This document shows positions 14,749 to 22,915 of a stretch of 27,525 bases of DNA, in pieces (position 1 is the first letter of the stretch; every line of letters begins with the position of its first letter). Made by a program: the position numbers and the translations under genes. Origin of the DNA: DATHYU01 sp033722675 (lineage in GTDB: Bacteria; Actinomycetota; Acidimicrobiia; Spongiisociales; UBA11373); the NCBI GenBank assembly GCA_033722675.1, contig JAWVYO010000026.1:1-27525 (forward strand). The letters are read 5' to 3'. The notes under the pieces are model-generated. The model did not search any database. It was given only the letters and a program-made list of their open reading frames with translations, and was not told the origin of the DNA.

Positions 14749-15962
14749 ACGCCGCGCTCCCCGTCCCGGAGCCGGGTCCGCACGCGGCCGTCGCCTGGAC
14801 GGAACGCCATCTCGCCGACGTCCTCGTCGATCGTGTCGCCCCCTCCCCGGCCTTCCGCGGGGGGCAGGTCGCCGCCGACGCCGCGCTCGACGGCTTCGAC
14901 CTCGCCGGGTACGCCCGTGACCGAAACGAGGTCCTCCCCCGGTCGGGCCGCGGCGCGTCCCGCCTCTCCCCCTACATCCGCCATGGGCTCCTCTCGCTCC
15001 CGGCGGTGTGGGACGCCGTGGCCGACGGACCGGGCGGCGACGTGCGGAAGTTCCGCGACGAGCTCCTGTGGCAGGAGTACGCCCGCCACGTGTACGCGCG
15101 CCTCGGGCATCGAACCGCTCGAGGGCTGCGCGGGGAGCCCCGGTCGGAGGGGTCCGGCGAGCCATGGGACCGATCGATGGCCTGCGTGGACGCGTCGCTC
15201 GCCGAACTGGAGACCGAGGGCTGGCTCGTCAACCAGGCCCGCATGTGGCTGGCCTCCGAATGGACGGTCCGACACGGCGCCGACTGGCGACACGGAGAGG
15301 ATCACTTCTACCGCCACCTGCTGGACGGGTCCCGCGCCGCCAACCGCCTCGGCTGGCAGTGGACGGTCGGGGCCGCGACCCGGCGCCCGTACGGCTTCAG
15401 CCGCCGCCAGGTCGAACGTCGCGCCCCGGAACTGTGCCGCCGCTGTGGCCTGCGGGACGACTGCCCGGTCGAGGACTGGCCCGACGATCGAGACCTGCTC
15501 GCCGTCCGGACGCCGACGGGCCTGCTCGCCGACCCCGACCCCGAGGCGACGGCCGGCCCGTCCGAGCCCTCGACGACCGGTTCGCCCGAGGCGGTCTGGA
15601 TCACCGCCGAATCCATGGGGGACGACGATCCCGCACTCGCCGCCCACCCCGACCTCCCCGCCGTCTTCGTCTTCGACCTCCCCCTCCTCGAACGCCTCCG
15701 CCTCTCGTCGAAACGCCTCGTGTTCCTCGTCGAGACGCTGGCAGACCTCGCGACCCGCCGACCGCTGGAGGTGCACGGCGGCGCTCCCACCGACCTGCTG
15801 GGGGGCCGCCCGCTCGCCGCCACGGCGGCGCCGGTCCCCGGATGGCGAAGGATCGCCGCCGCCGTCGACGTCGCGGCGGTGCACCCGTGGCCGTGGCTCG
15901 TGCCTCCCCACGGAGGGCGGGCGACGTCCTTCTCTGCATGGAGGAAGGCCGCCCGTGCCTGA
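14745..15962 (+). CDS. photolyase/cryptochrome-like FAD protein with permuted domain order
   Basis: 405 residues. Residues 36-245 form a photolyase FAD-binding domain: ASRLSPYIRHGLLSLPAVWD (71-90), FRDELLWQEYARHVY (103-117), then GWLVNQARMWLASEW (159-173) and GSRAANRLGWQWTVGAAT (195-212). A linker rich in Pro, Glu and Thr follows (about 252-282). Residues 283-400 look like the alpha/beta antenna domain normally found at the N-terminus: VWITAESMGDDDPALAAH, then PAVFVFDLPLL, then KRLVFLVETLADL, and FSAWRKAA at the end. C147, C231, C234 and C240 match the order of the four 4Fe-4S cysteines of FeS bacterial photolyases. The GTG start overlaps the upstream stop. Expected role is light-dependent repair or light sensing; the exact activity is uncertain. 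Confidence 0.83.
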   Translation: MNAALPVPEPGPHAAVAWTERHLADVLVDRVAPSPAFRGGQVAADAALDGFDLAGYARDRNEVLPRSGRGASRLSPYIRHGLLSLPAVWDAVADGPGGDVRKFRDELLWQEYARHVYARLGHRTARGLRGEPRSEGSGEPWDRSMACVDASLAELETEGWLVNQARMWLASEWTVRHGADWRHGEDHFYRHLLDGSRAANRLGWQWTVGAATRRPYGFSRRQVERRAPELCRRCGLRDDCPVEDWPDDRDLLAVRTPTGLLADPDPEATAGPSEPSTTGSPEAVWITAESMGDDDPALAAHPDLPAVFVFDLPLLERLRLSSKRLVFLVETLADLATRRPLEVHGGAPTDLLGGRPLAATAAPVPGWRRIAAAVDVAAVHPWPWLVPPHGGRATSFSAWRKAARA

Positions 15963-16761
15963 AGGACACACGATCCACCGCTACGCCAGGCTCCACACGA
16001 AGACCTTCGCCGGCCAGCAGCTCCGTGCCTGGTCGCCCCAGGGACGATTCGACGACGGCGCCGCACTGCTCGACGGGACCGTGCTCGAGGGCGTCGACGC
16101 CCGCGGCAAGCACCTCTTCTACCGCTGGGAGCACGATCGGACACTCCACGTGCACCTCGGTCTCTTCGGACGCTTCCGCACCCACCGGGGCGACTCGCCG
16201 CCCGACCCCTCGGACGGGACCCGCCTCGCCCTCCGGAGCGACGACGCGACCGTGTACCTCTCGGGTCCGACGGATTGCAGCCTCATCGACCCCGACGAGG
16301 AGGCGGAGATCCTGGACCGGCTGGGTCCCGACCCCATCGCGGACGGGGCGGAGGGGATCGACCGGTTCGCGGAGATGCTCGGGCGGCGCACCGTGGGGAT
16401 AGGACAGGCCCTCCTCGACCAGAAGGCCGTCGCCGGGGTCGGCAACGTGTACCGGGCGGAGGCGTTGTTCCTCGAAGGTGTCCACCCCGAGGTCCGGGCC
16501 CGCGACCTCGACGACGACGCCGTGGGGGCACTGTGGGACCGGCTCGTCGACCTCCTCGTCGCCGGCGAGCGCGCCGGGCGCATCGTCACGGTGGATCCCG
16601 ACGAGGTCGGGGCGTCGTCGACCCGCGACCTCGACCGGTCGGAGCGCCTCTACGTCTACAAGCGGGCCGGGGAGCCCTGTCGGCGATGCGGGACCGAGAT
16701 CCAGCGGTGGGAGATGGGCAACCGGAGCATCTGGGCCTGCCCGGCGTGTCAGCCGCGCTGA
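15955..16761 (+). CDS. nei: Fpg/Nei family DNA glycosylase (endonuclease VIII type)
   Basis: 268 residues, family length. After Met removal the N-terminus is PEGHTIHRYA: the catalytic Pro and Glu, with the GHT form favouring Nei over Fpg. K52 in DARGKHLFY is the conserved hairpin Lys, IGQALLDQKAVAGVGNVYRAEALF (149-172) is the helix-two-turn-helix, and the C-terminus is a zinc finger with C242/C245 (CRRC) and C262/C265 (CPAC). It excises oxidised bases and cleaves the abasic site by beta,delta-elimination. The GTG start at 15955 lies inside the photolyase-like gene (8-nt overlap), with GGAGG about 10 nt upstream, so the two are cotranscribed. Confidence 0.95.
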   Translation: MPEGHTIHRYARLHTKTFAGQQLRAWSPQGRFDDGAALLDGTVLEGVDARGKHLFYRWEHDRTLHVHLGLFGRFRTHRGDSPPDPSDGTRLALRSDDATVYLSGPTDCSLIDPDEEAEILDRLGPDPIADGAEGIDRFAEMLGRRTVGIGQALLDQKAVAGVGNVYRAEALFLEGVHPEVRARDLDDDAVGALWDRLVDLLVAGERAGRIVTVDPDEVGASSTRDLDRSERLYVYKRAGEPCRRCGTEIQRWEMGNRSIWACPACQPR

Positions 16762-16778
16762 GCTGCGTGGCACTCGGG

Positions 16779-16812
16779 TAGGGTCCCTTCGAAACCGAGA
16801 CCGGAGCAACCC
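16779..16812 (+). promoter_or_regulatory. -10 element and ribosome binding site for mscS
   Basis: TAGGGT (16779-16784) lies 28 nt before the ATG, with GGAGC a few nt upstream of the start. Unlike most neighbours, this gene appears to have a leader. Confidence 0.35.
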
Positions 16813-17931
16813 ATGGACCTCATCGTGCTCGCCCAGGCGACCTCCGACGGCCTGACGAACGCGTGCGGCTTGGAGCCGAGCCTCACCTGCGACTTCGTCT
16901 ACGGCGCCACCGAGAACGAGACCCTCGCCCGATTCGCCGACTGGTTCGTCGCCCGGCCGCTGAAGGTCGTCTTCATCCTCGTCGTCGCCTGGTTCATCAA
17001 CCGGATCATCCGGCGCTCCATCCAGCGCTTCGTGGACGGCCTCATGGCGCGCCAGGAGATCAAGGCGCAGCAACGTCACGCCGAGGAGGTCGACGACGGC
17101 CGGTTCGCCGAACTGACGGCCCTCGCCATGAAGAAGGCGGCTCGGCTCGCCACCCAGATGGAGCGCTCGAAACAGCGTTCGCAGGCGCTCGGCACGGTGC
17201 TCAAGAGCCTGTCGAGTGCCGTGATCTACGGCCTCGCCATCGTCATCTCGCTTGCCGAGTTCGGCGTCTCCCTCGGCCCGCTCATCGCCGGCGCCGGGAT
17301 CGCCGGCGTCGCCCTCGGCTTCGGCGCCCAGTCACTCGTGAAGGACTTCCTGAGCGGCATCTTCATGCTCGTCGAGGACCAGTACGGCGTGGGCGACATC
17401 GTCGACATCGGCGAGGCCTCCGGCGTCGTCGAGGAGATCACCCTCCGTACGACGCGCCTGCGCGACGTGAAGGGAACGGTCTGGTTCGTGCCCAACGGAG
17501 AGATCAGGCGGGTCGGCAACATGTCGCAGCAGTGGGCGCGGGCGGTGCTCGACGTCGAGGTCGCCTACGACACGAACATCAACAAGGCCACGAGGATCAT
17601 CAAGGAGGTGGCCGACTCCGTCTGGCAGGACCAGCTGGAAACCGCCACGATTCTCGAGGAGCCGCAGATCTGGGGTGTCGAGGCCTTCGGGGCGTCGTCG
17701 ATCGCCATCCGGCTCGTCCTCAAGGTGGAGCCTGGCGAACAGTTCGCGACGGCCCGGGAGGTCCGACAGCGGCTCAAGGTCGCCTTCGACCGGCACGGCA
17801 TCGAGATCCCCTTCCCGCAGCGAACGGTGTGGATGCACGAGGTCCCCGCCGACGCCTCGGGCGACTCCGTCGCCGACGACCAGGAGGAACCGGAGTTCCG
17901 CGCCACCGGCGCGCCCGAGGGGACCGGCTGA
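16813..17931 (+). CDS. mscS: MscS-type mechanosensitive channel
   Basis: 372 residues. An extracellular N-terminus is followed by a first membrane helix (LKVVFILVVAWFINRII, about 50-66), a charged helical segment, a second hydrophobic stretch (VIYGLAIVISLAEFGV), and the pore-lining helix LIAGAGIAGVALGFGAQSLV with its Gly/Ala packing, followed by DFLSGIFMLVEDQYGVGDIV. The beta domain (IGEASGVVEEITLRTTRLR, VPNGEI) and the C-terminal alpha/beta domain (IEIPFPQRTVWMH) complete the MscS core. It releases solutes on hypo-osmotic shock. The C-terminal acidic tail is not conserved. It stands alone between the nei and nucleotidase genes. Confidence 0.94.
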   Translation: MDLIVLAQATSDGLTNACGLEPSLTCDFVYGATENETLARFADWFVARPLKVVFILVVAWFINRIIRRSIQRFVDGLMARQEIKAQQRHAEEVDDGRFAELTALAMKKAARLATQMERSKQRSQALGTVLKSLSSAVIYGLAIVISLAEFGVSLGPLIAGAGIAGVALGFGAQSLVKDFLSGIFMLVEDQYGVGDIVDIGEASGVVEEITLRTTRLRDVKGTVWFVPNGEIRRVGNMSQQWARAVLDVEVAYDTNINKATRIIKEVADSVWQDQLETATILEEPQIWGVEAFGASSIAIRLVLKVEPGEQFATAREVRQRLKVAFDRHGIEIPFPQRTVWMHEVPADASGDSVADDQEEPEFRATGAPEGTG

Positions 17932-17974
17932 CACGGGCTCGCCGCCACGGATGCCCACCCGGTCCGGCACGACC

Positions 17975-17986
17975 TAGCATCGCCAC
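17975..17986 (+). promoter_or_regulatory. leaderless -10 element for the 5'-nucleotidase
   Basis: TAGCAT (17975-17980) lies 6 nt before the GTG start at 17987. Confidence 0.45.
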
Positions 17987-19384
17987 GTGCCCGAACCCGT
18001 CCCGCCGAGCCGCCGGATCTACGCCAACCGGACCCTGAACCTGCGCTCGATCAAGGCCATCGGGTACGACATGGACTACACGCTGGCCCACTACCACGCC
18101 GACGCGTGGGAGCGGCGGGCCTACCGGTACACCCGTGACGCGCTGGCGGCACGAGGGTGGCGGGTGGATCACCTCGAGTTCGACCCGTTACGCGTGATCC
18201 GCGGGCTCACGATCGACCTGGCACTCGGCAACCTCGTCAAGCCGACCCGCTTCGGCTACGTGATCCGGGCGAGCCACGGCACCCGCTTCCTGGAGTTCGA
18301 CGAGCTGCGGCAGACGTACGCCGGCACGGTCATCGACCTCTCCGAGGAGCGCTACGTCTTCCTCAACACCCTGTTCTCGCTGTCAGAAGCCCTGCTGTTC
18401 GCCCAGCTGGTCGACGAACTGGACGCCGGCAACCTTCCCCACGGGATCTCCTACGCCGACGTCTACGAGGCGGTTCGCTCGAGCCTGGACGACGCACACA
18501 TGGAGGGCGCGCTCAAGGGCGAGATCATCGCCGACCCCGACCGGTTCGTCGTGGACGACCCCGAGCTCCCCGCGACGCTGCTGGATCAGAAGCACGCCGG
18601 CAAGCAGCTCCTCCTCATCACGAACTCGGAATGGGCGTACACCCGCCGGATGATGCCGCTGGTCGTCGACCCCCACCTGCCGGGCGACACCACGTGGCGC
18701 GACCTGTTCGACATGGTGGTGGTCTCGGCCGCCAAGCCCCGGTTCTTCTCCGGCCGCAACGCGCTCTTCCGTGTCGTCGACGAGGAGCAGGGTCTGCTCG
18801 AACCCGAGCGGGGGTCGATCGAGATGGGGCGGGTCTACTACGGCGGGTGCGCGTCGACGATCGAAGCAGAACTCGGCTGCGAGGCCGACGAGATCCTCTA
18901 CGTCGGCGACCACCTGTTCGCCGACGTGCACGTCTCGAAGGACACGCTTCGATGGAGGACCGCCCTCATCCTGCGCGAGCTGGAGGAGGAGATCGATGCA
19001 CTGGAGGGCTTCCGCGACGACGAGGCGCGCCTCGTCCGGCTCATGGGCGAGAAGGAAGCGGCCGAACACGACCTGGCCGAAGCGCGCCTCGCCCGGATGC
19101 GTGCCTCCGATGACGACCGCGCCGCCCACGACGAACGGGTCCGGGACCTGCGCGCCCGCCTTGCCGAGCTCGACGACCGGATCGCCCCCCTGGCCCAGGC
19201 GGCGGGTGCCCTCGGCAACGCCGACTGGGGTCTCCTGATGCGCTCGGGATACGACAAGAGCCTGTTCGCCCGCCAGGTCGAGCGGTACGCCGACGTCTAC
19301 ACGTCCAGAGTGTCGAACTTCCTGGCGGCGACGCCGTTCGGGTTCCTGCGAGCCGCTCGCTCGTCGCTCCCCCACGACACCTGA
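17987..19384 (+). CDS. HAD-IG family 5'-nucleotidase
   Basis: 465 residues of the HAD superfamily subfamily IG, related to eukaryotic cytosolic purine nucleotidases (NT5C2). Motif I is IGYDMDYTLAHY, with nucleophile D28 and acid/base D30. Motif II is LLITNSEWAYT (Thr212/Asn213), motif III Lys is K250 in SAAKPRFF, and motif IV is LYVGDHLFADV (D308, D313). Residues about 331-400 are strongly charged and heptad-like, suggesting a coiled coil inserted before the C-terminal segment FLAATPFGFLRAARS. It probably dephosphorylates purine nucleotides such as IMP/GMP in the cytoplasm, consistent in theme with the nucleoside hydrolase/ribokinase operon elsewhere in the window. GTG start, with promoter just upstream. 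Confidence 0.92.
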   Translation: MPEPVPPSRRIYANRTLNLRSIKAIGYDMDYTLAHYHADAWERRAYRYTRDALAARGWRVDHLEFDPLRVIRGLTIDLALGNLVKPTRFGYVIRASHGTRFLEFDELRQTYAGTVIDLSEERYVFLNTLFSLSEALLFAQLVDELDAGNLPHGISYADVYEAVRSSLDDAHMEGALKGEIIADPDRFVVDDPELPATLLDQKHAGKQLLLITNSEWAYTRRMMPLVVDPHLPGDTTWRDLFDMVVVSAAKPRFFSGRNALFRVVDEEQGLLEPERGSIEMGRVYYGGCASTIEAELGCEADEILYVGDHLFADVHVSKDTLRWRTALILRELEEEIDALEGFRDDEARLVRLMGEKEAAEHDLAEARLARMRASDDDRAAHDERVRDLRARLAELDDRIAPLAQAAGALGNADWGLLMRSGYDKSLFARQVERYADVYTSRVSNFLAATPFGFLRAARSSLPHDT

Positions 19385-19429
19385 CCATCGACCCTGGACG
19401 GACGTCCCCACCCGGAGGACGATGCGCCC

Positions 19430-19642
19430 ATGACCATCCGCGCAGCCCAGCGGTGCCGCTGGTGCGGGCGCCCCAGCGCGGTGGCGGGCGGTCCCTGGCT
19501 CCGGTGCACGGCGTGCGGAGGCGTCAGCTGCGACACGTGCCGTGAGGAGCGACGGTCCGCTCAGGCCGCATGGGGCGAGGACGATGCGGCGGCACGGTGC
19601 CCCTGCGGGGGCGACGAGCTCGACCGGCTCGACGACGGCTGA
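19430..19642 (+). CDS. small eight-cysteine zinc-ribbon protein, unknown function
   Basis: 70 residues with cysteines at 9, 12, 26, 29, 34, 37, 57 and 59. CRWCGR and CTACGG make one likely ribbon, while CDTC and CPCGG make a second. No known family is recognised by eye; such mini-proteins often bind zinc and act as adaptors, which is inference. The ATG at 19430 is 45 nt behind the nucleotidase and 11 nt after a GGAGG (19414-19418). A three-codon reading frame, ATG-CGC-CCA-TGA (19422-19433), sits between them and overlaps the start. The gene ends 3 nt before the convergent GH13 gene. Confidence 0.7.
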   Translation: MTIRAAQRCRWCGRPSAVAGGPWLRCTACGGVSCDTCREERRSAQAAWGEDDAAARCPCGGDELDRLDDG

Positions 19643-19645
19643 CCG

Positions 19646-22600
19646 TCAGCCGGAGCGCTCCACGGTGCCGAGCAGGCGGTCGAGCCGGTACGCGGCGCCC
19701 TCCTCGAGACGACGCCACGTCCCGTAGAGTTCCGCCGCCCGGTCGACGGGTCGCGGCGATCGCACGCCGGCCAGCGCCACGAGCACGGCCGCCCTCGCCA
19801 GCGTCCGGTAGCCGTCCCTGTCGAACCAGGTGATCCCGTCGTGCTCGTGGACCCGGAGGACCTCGGAGGCCGGTCCCGGCACGACGCCGGCCAGGAGCCG
19901 ACGCAGCCCAGCCGCCGACCCCCGCGAGCGCACCCACCCCGTGAGCTCCTCGGACCGTTCGAGCACCACGGGCAGGGCCGACGACCACCGTTCGGCCCCG
20001 TCGAAGGGCAGCGGACCGAGGGCCTCGAGGGCCGACGGCCCGGCGACGACGCCCGCGGTGACCGCCGCCGCCCATCGGGGATCGAACTCCGGCGGGCCGA
20101 CCGCCACGGCGGGCAGCACCGTCGTCACCCGGCGATGGATCCGCTCCAGCTTCGATGCCGCCCGGTCGGGCAGTGGGATGCCGAGCGCTGCGAGGGCCTC
20201 CACGAGCGCCACGGCCGCGGACTCGCCGGGCCGCTCGGCGAAGCCCGCCAGCGCCTCCCGGGCGGGCTCGGCCTCCAGGCGCCGGAGTTCCTCCTCGGCG
20301 GAGGCCACGCCGCGTCCGCCGAGACGGTCGCACAGGTCGAGCAGTGGACGCGAGGCGTCGCGCACCTCGCGCAGATCGACGAAGACGTGCCGCTGGTAGG
20401 CGTGGAGGGTGAACGCCAGCCCGACGTCGGCCACGTCCCGGGCCCGCCACAGGTGCTCGTGGCCCGTCACCAGGTCGCGTCCCCGCAGCAGATCCGCGTC
20501 CCCGCCCCGAAGTCCCATCCCGTCTGCGAGCGTGCGGCTTCGCATGTCACCGCCGGCGGCCTTGTCGCGGTAGGGCAGCGAGTGTTGGAGGCGGCCCGTG
20601 GTCGTCGTGTAGGCGTTGTTGTACAGGACGAGGGATCGATCGCCGTCGACGCGGTTCGCATAGGCGTACACGTTCTCGTCGACCCCGCCGCCGGTCACGA
20701 AGTCGAAGAGGAGGAAGTCGGTCGCCTCGGCGAACTGGCGGCGTCGGTGGAGCACGGGGAAGATCTCCCGACGGTGCCGTTCGAGGAGTCCTTCGTCGAC
20801 GGGCTCGTTCCACCGGGCGCGGCGGAACTCCATCCCGTACTTCTCCCGGAATCCCTCCACCTGACCGTGGCCGAACATCGGCAGCCCCGGGAGCGTCGCC
20901 ATGAGCGTCGCCACCCCGAAGTACTTGTCGCCGGTCCCGAACTGGACGGCCGCCGTCTCCTCGTCGGGGTTGTTCATGAAGTTCACGAAACGCTTGAGGA
21001 TCTCGGGGTCGAACTCGAGGACGTTCTTCATGAGCTGGCGGTACTCGGCGTTCGTCTCCTTCGAGGTCATGTGCATGAAGGCGCTGTTGTAGACCCGGTG
21101 CATCCCGAGGGTCCGCACGAAGTAGCCCTCCAGCATCCAGAAGGCCTCGGCGAGCAGCAGCGTGTCGGGCATCTCCTCGTTGATCGTGTCCACGACCTCC
21201 CGCCAGAACTCGGTCGGCATGTGCCGGTCGAACTCGGCCTCGGTCATGCCGAACCGTGATCGGGAGGGAATCGCCCCCCCGGTCCCCGGCGCGGGGTACC
21301 AGAGGCGCTGGATGTGCTGCTTGGCGAGCGTCATCGCCGCGTCGAAGCGGATGATCGGGAACCTGCGAGCGACGTGCTTGATGAGGTCGACGACTGCGGC
21401 GCGGACCTCGGCCTTCAGATAGTCGAGCTGGGCGGTGTCGTTCCAGGGCATCGACGTCCCGTCGTTGCCGTGGTAGAGGTACCGGGCCTCGCCCGTCATC
21501 CGGTCGGTGCGCTTGAACACGACGGCCGCGTCGGTGCCGTCCCAGTAGTGGTCCTCGATCTGGATGGCCACGCGGTCGTCGGAGGAGAGGTCCGGCCCGT
21601 CGAAGGAGTAGCCGGGGAACGGCGGCTCGTCCACCTGGACGAACCAGTCCGGATGTTCCACGACCCAGCGGCCGTCGATGCCGACGTGGTTCGGGACCAT
21701 GTCGGCGGCGAGCCGCAGACCACGCGCCCAGGCCCGGTCGCGGAGCCGCTCGTACGCCTCGTGACCGCCGAGTTCCGCCGCGATCTCGTAGTCGTAGAGG
21801 GCGTAGGCGGAGGCCTCCGCCTCGGCGTCGCCGCGTCGGCGCTTGATTCGGCGCGACGCCTCCGACCGCTCCCACAGCCCGATGAGCCACAGGCCGGTGA
21901 ACCCACCGGCGGCGAGCGCGTCGAGTTCCTCGTCGGGGATCTCGTCGAGACGCGTGATGGCGCGCCCATGGCGCTTCGACAGCTGATCGAGCCACACGTA
22001 CGTGCTCTTCGCCATGAGCACCACGCTCGGCATCCACGATCGATCGTCGGTGAACCGCTCGGACTGGCCGGTCGCCCGGAGCGCCCCGGCGTCCAGCACG
22101 GGTGGAGGTCCGGTGCCCATGCCGCCCCGGTCGGCCTGCTCCTCGTGGATCGCGTCGATCGTTCGGAGGATCCGCTGGAGGAAACGGCCGAACCGATCGC
22201 CGAGGAGTTCGGACCAGTTCGCCCGGATGTACTCGAGCTGACCCAGCAGCGACGTCGGGTTGGACCGCATCGGAGCCCGCAGCACCTCGAACAGCGAATC
22301 GCCGCCCGATTCGTCGCCGGGTTCGTCGGCGAAGTACTCCTCGAGGGCGGCGATGGCCTGCTCATACGTCTCCGTCGCCTCGAGGTCCTCGTCGTCGCAC
22401 AGCTCGACGAACCGCTCGAAGCCGGGGTTCTCGTTGGCGAGCCGCAGCATGATCAGCTCCTCGACGGCGATCCGCCGGTTGGGCTTCCCGTCGGTGCGTT
22501 CCTGGAGGTGGCGATCCGGCGTCGTGGCGCCCCGATACACGGGCGTGGGCGGGTAGCGCGAAGCGAAACGGGTGAGGAGGGCGTCGACGTGATCCTCACC

Positions 22601-22915
22601 GAGGTGGTGGGCGAGCCGATCGAGCGCCGACTCGAGGGTCCGGTCCGACGCCGCCAGCCGGCGTCCGAGGACGATTCGCGTGATCTCCTGGATGAGGGCG
22701 GCCGCCATGAGGTCGCCGGCCCCGACGGCGCGCTCGGGGTACCGATCGACGCGCCGCAGATCGTTCACCCTCGCAGCCAGCTCCTGGGCGTCGAGGTCGT
22801 CGGCGAAGGCCAGCGGGCCCTCGGGCACGAAGTACTCGTCCTCGAGGTCGTAGGCCGAACGGGCGTCGGCGGCCACGGCGAACGCGCGGGCCACGTCGGG
22901 GGCGGTCTCGGACAT
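19646..22915 (-). CDS. large GH13 (alpha-amylase family) glycoside hydrolase or transglycosylase
   Basis: 1089 residues. The N-terminal 290 or so residues are helical and unassigned. The TIM barrel follows from about 290 to 700, starting VLMAKSTYVWLDQLS. Region I is DMVPNH (405-410), region II IIRFDAAM has the nucleophile D525, region III LLLAEAFW has the acid/base E590, and region IV is FMNNPDEE with stabiliser D651. In region IV the usual NHD is NPD. The C-terminal 350 or so residues are again helical, with no recognised carbohydrate-binding module. It acts on an alpha-glucan or related sugar; hydrolysis versus transfer is undecided. There is no signal peptide, so it is cytoplasmic. ATG at 22915, with TAGGCT 6 nt upstream. 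Confidence 0.85.
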   Translation of the reverse strand: MSETAPDVARAFAVAADARSAYDLEDEYFVPEGPLAFADDLDAQELAARVNDLRRVDRYPERAVGAGDLMAAALIQEITRIVLGRRLAASDRTLESALDRLAHHLGEDHVDALLTRFASRYPPTPVYRGATTPDRHLQERTDGKPNRRIAVEELIMLRLANENPGFERFVELCDDEDLEATETYEQAIAALEEYFADEPGDESGGDSLFEVLRAPMRSNPTSLLGQLEYIRANWSELLGDRFGRFLQRILRTIDAIHEEQADRGGMGTGPPPVLDAGALRATGQSERFTDDRSWMPSVVLMAKSTYVWLDQLSKRHGRAITRLDEIPDEELDALAAGGFTGLWLIGLWERSEASRRIKRRRGDAEAEASAYALYDYEIAAELGGHEAYERLRDRAWARGLRLAADMVPNHVGIDGRWVVEHPDWFVQVDEPPFPGYSFDGPDLSSDDRVAIQIEDHYWDGTDAAVVFKRTDRMTGEARYLYHGNDGTSMPWNDTAQLDYLKAEVRAAVVDLIKHVARRFPIIRFDAAMTLAKQHIQRLWYPAPGTGGAIPSRSRFGMTEAEFDRHMPTEFWREVVDTINEEMPDTLLLAEAFWMLEGYFVRTLGMHRVYNSAFMHMTSKETNAEYRQLMKNVLEFDPEILKRFVNFMNNPDEETAAVQFGTGDKYFGVATLMATLPGLPMFGHGQVEGFREKYGMEFRRARWNEPVDEGLLERHRREIFPVLHRRRQFAEATDFLLFDFVTGGGVDENVYAYANRVDGDRSLVLYNNAYTTTTGRLQHSLPYRDKAAGGDMRSRTLADGMGLRGGDADLLRGRDLVTGHEHLWRARDVADVGLAFTLHAYQRHVFVDLREVRDASRPLLDLCDRLGGRGVASAEEELRRLEAEPAREALAGFAERPGESAAVALVEALAALGIPLPDRAASKLERIHRRVTTVLPAVAVGPPEFDPRWAAAVTAGVVAGPSALEALGPLPFDGAERWSSALPVVLERSEELTGWVRSRGSAAGLRRLLAGVVPGPASEVLRVHEHDGITWFDRDGYRTLARAAVLVALAGVRSPRPVDRAAELYGTWRRLEEGAAYRLDRLLGTVERSG

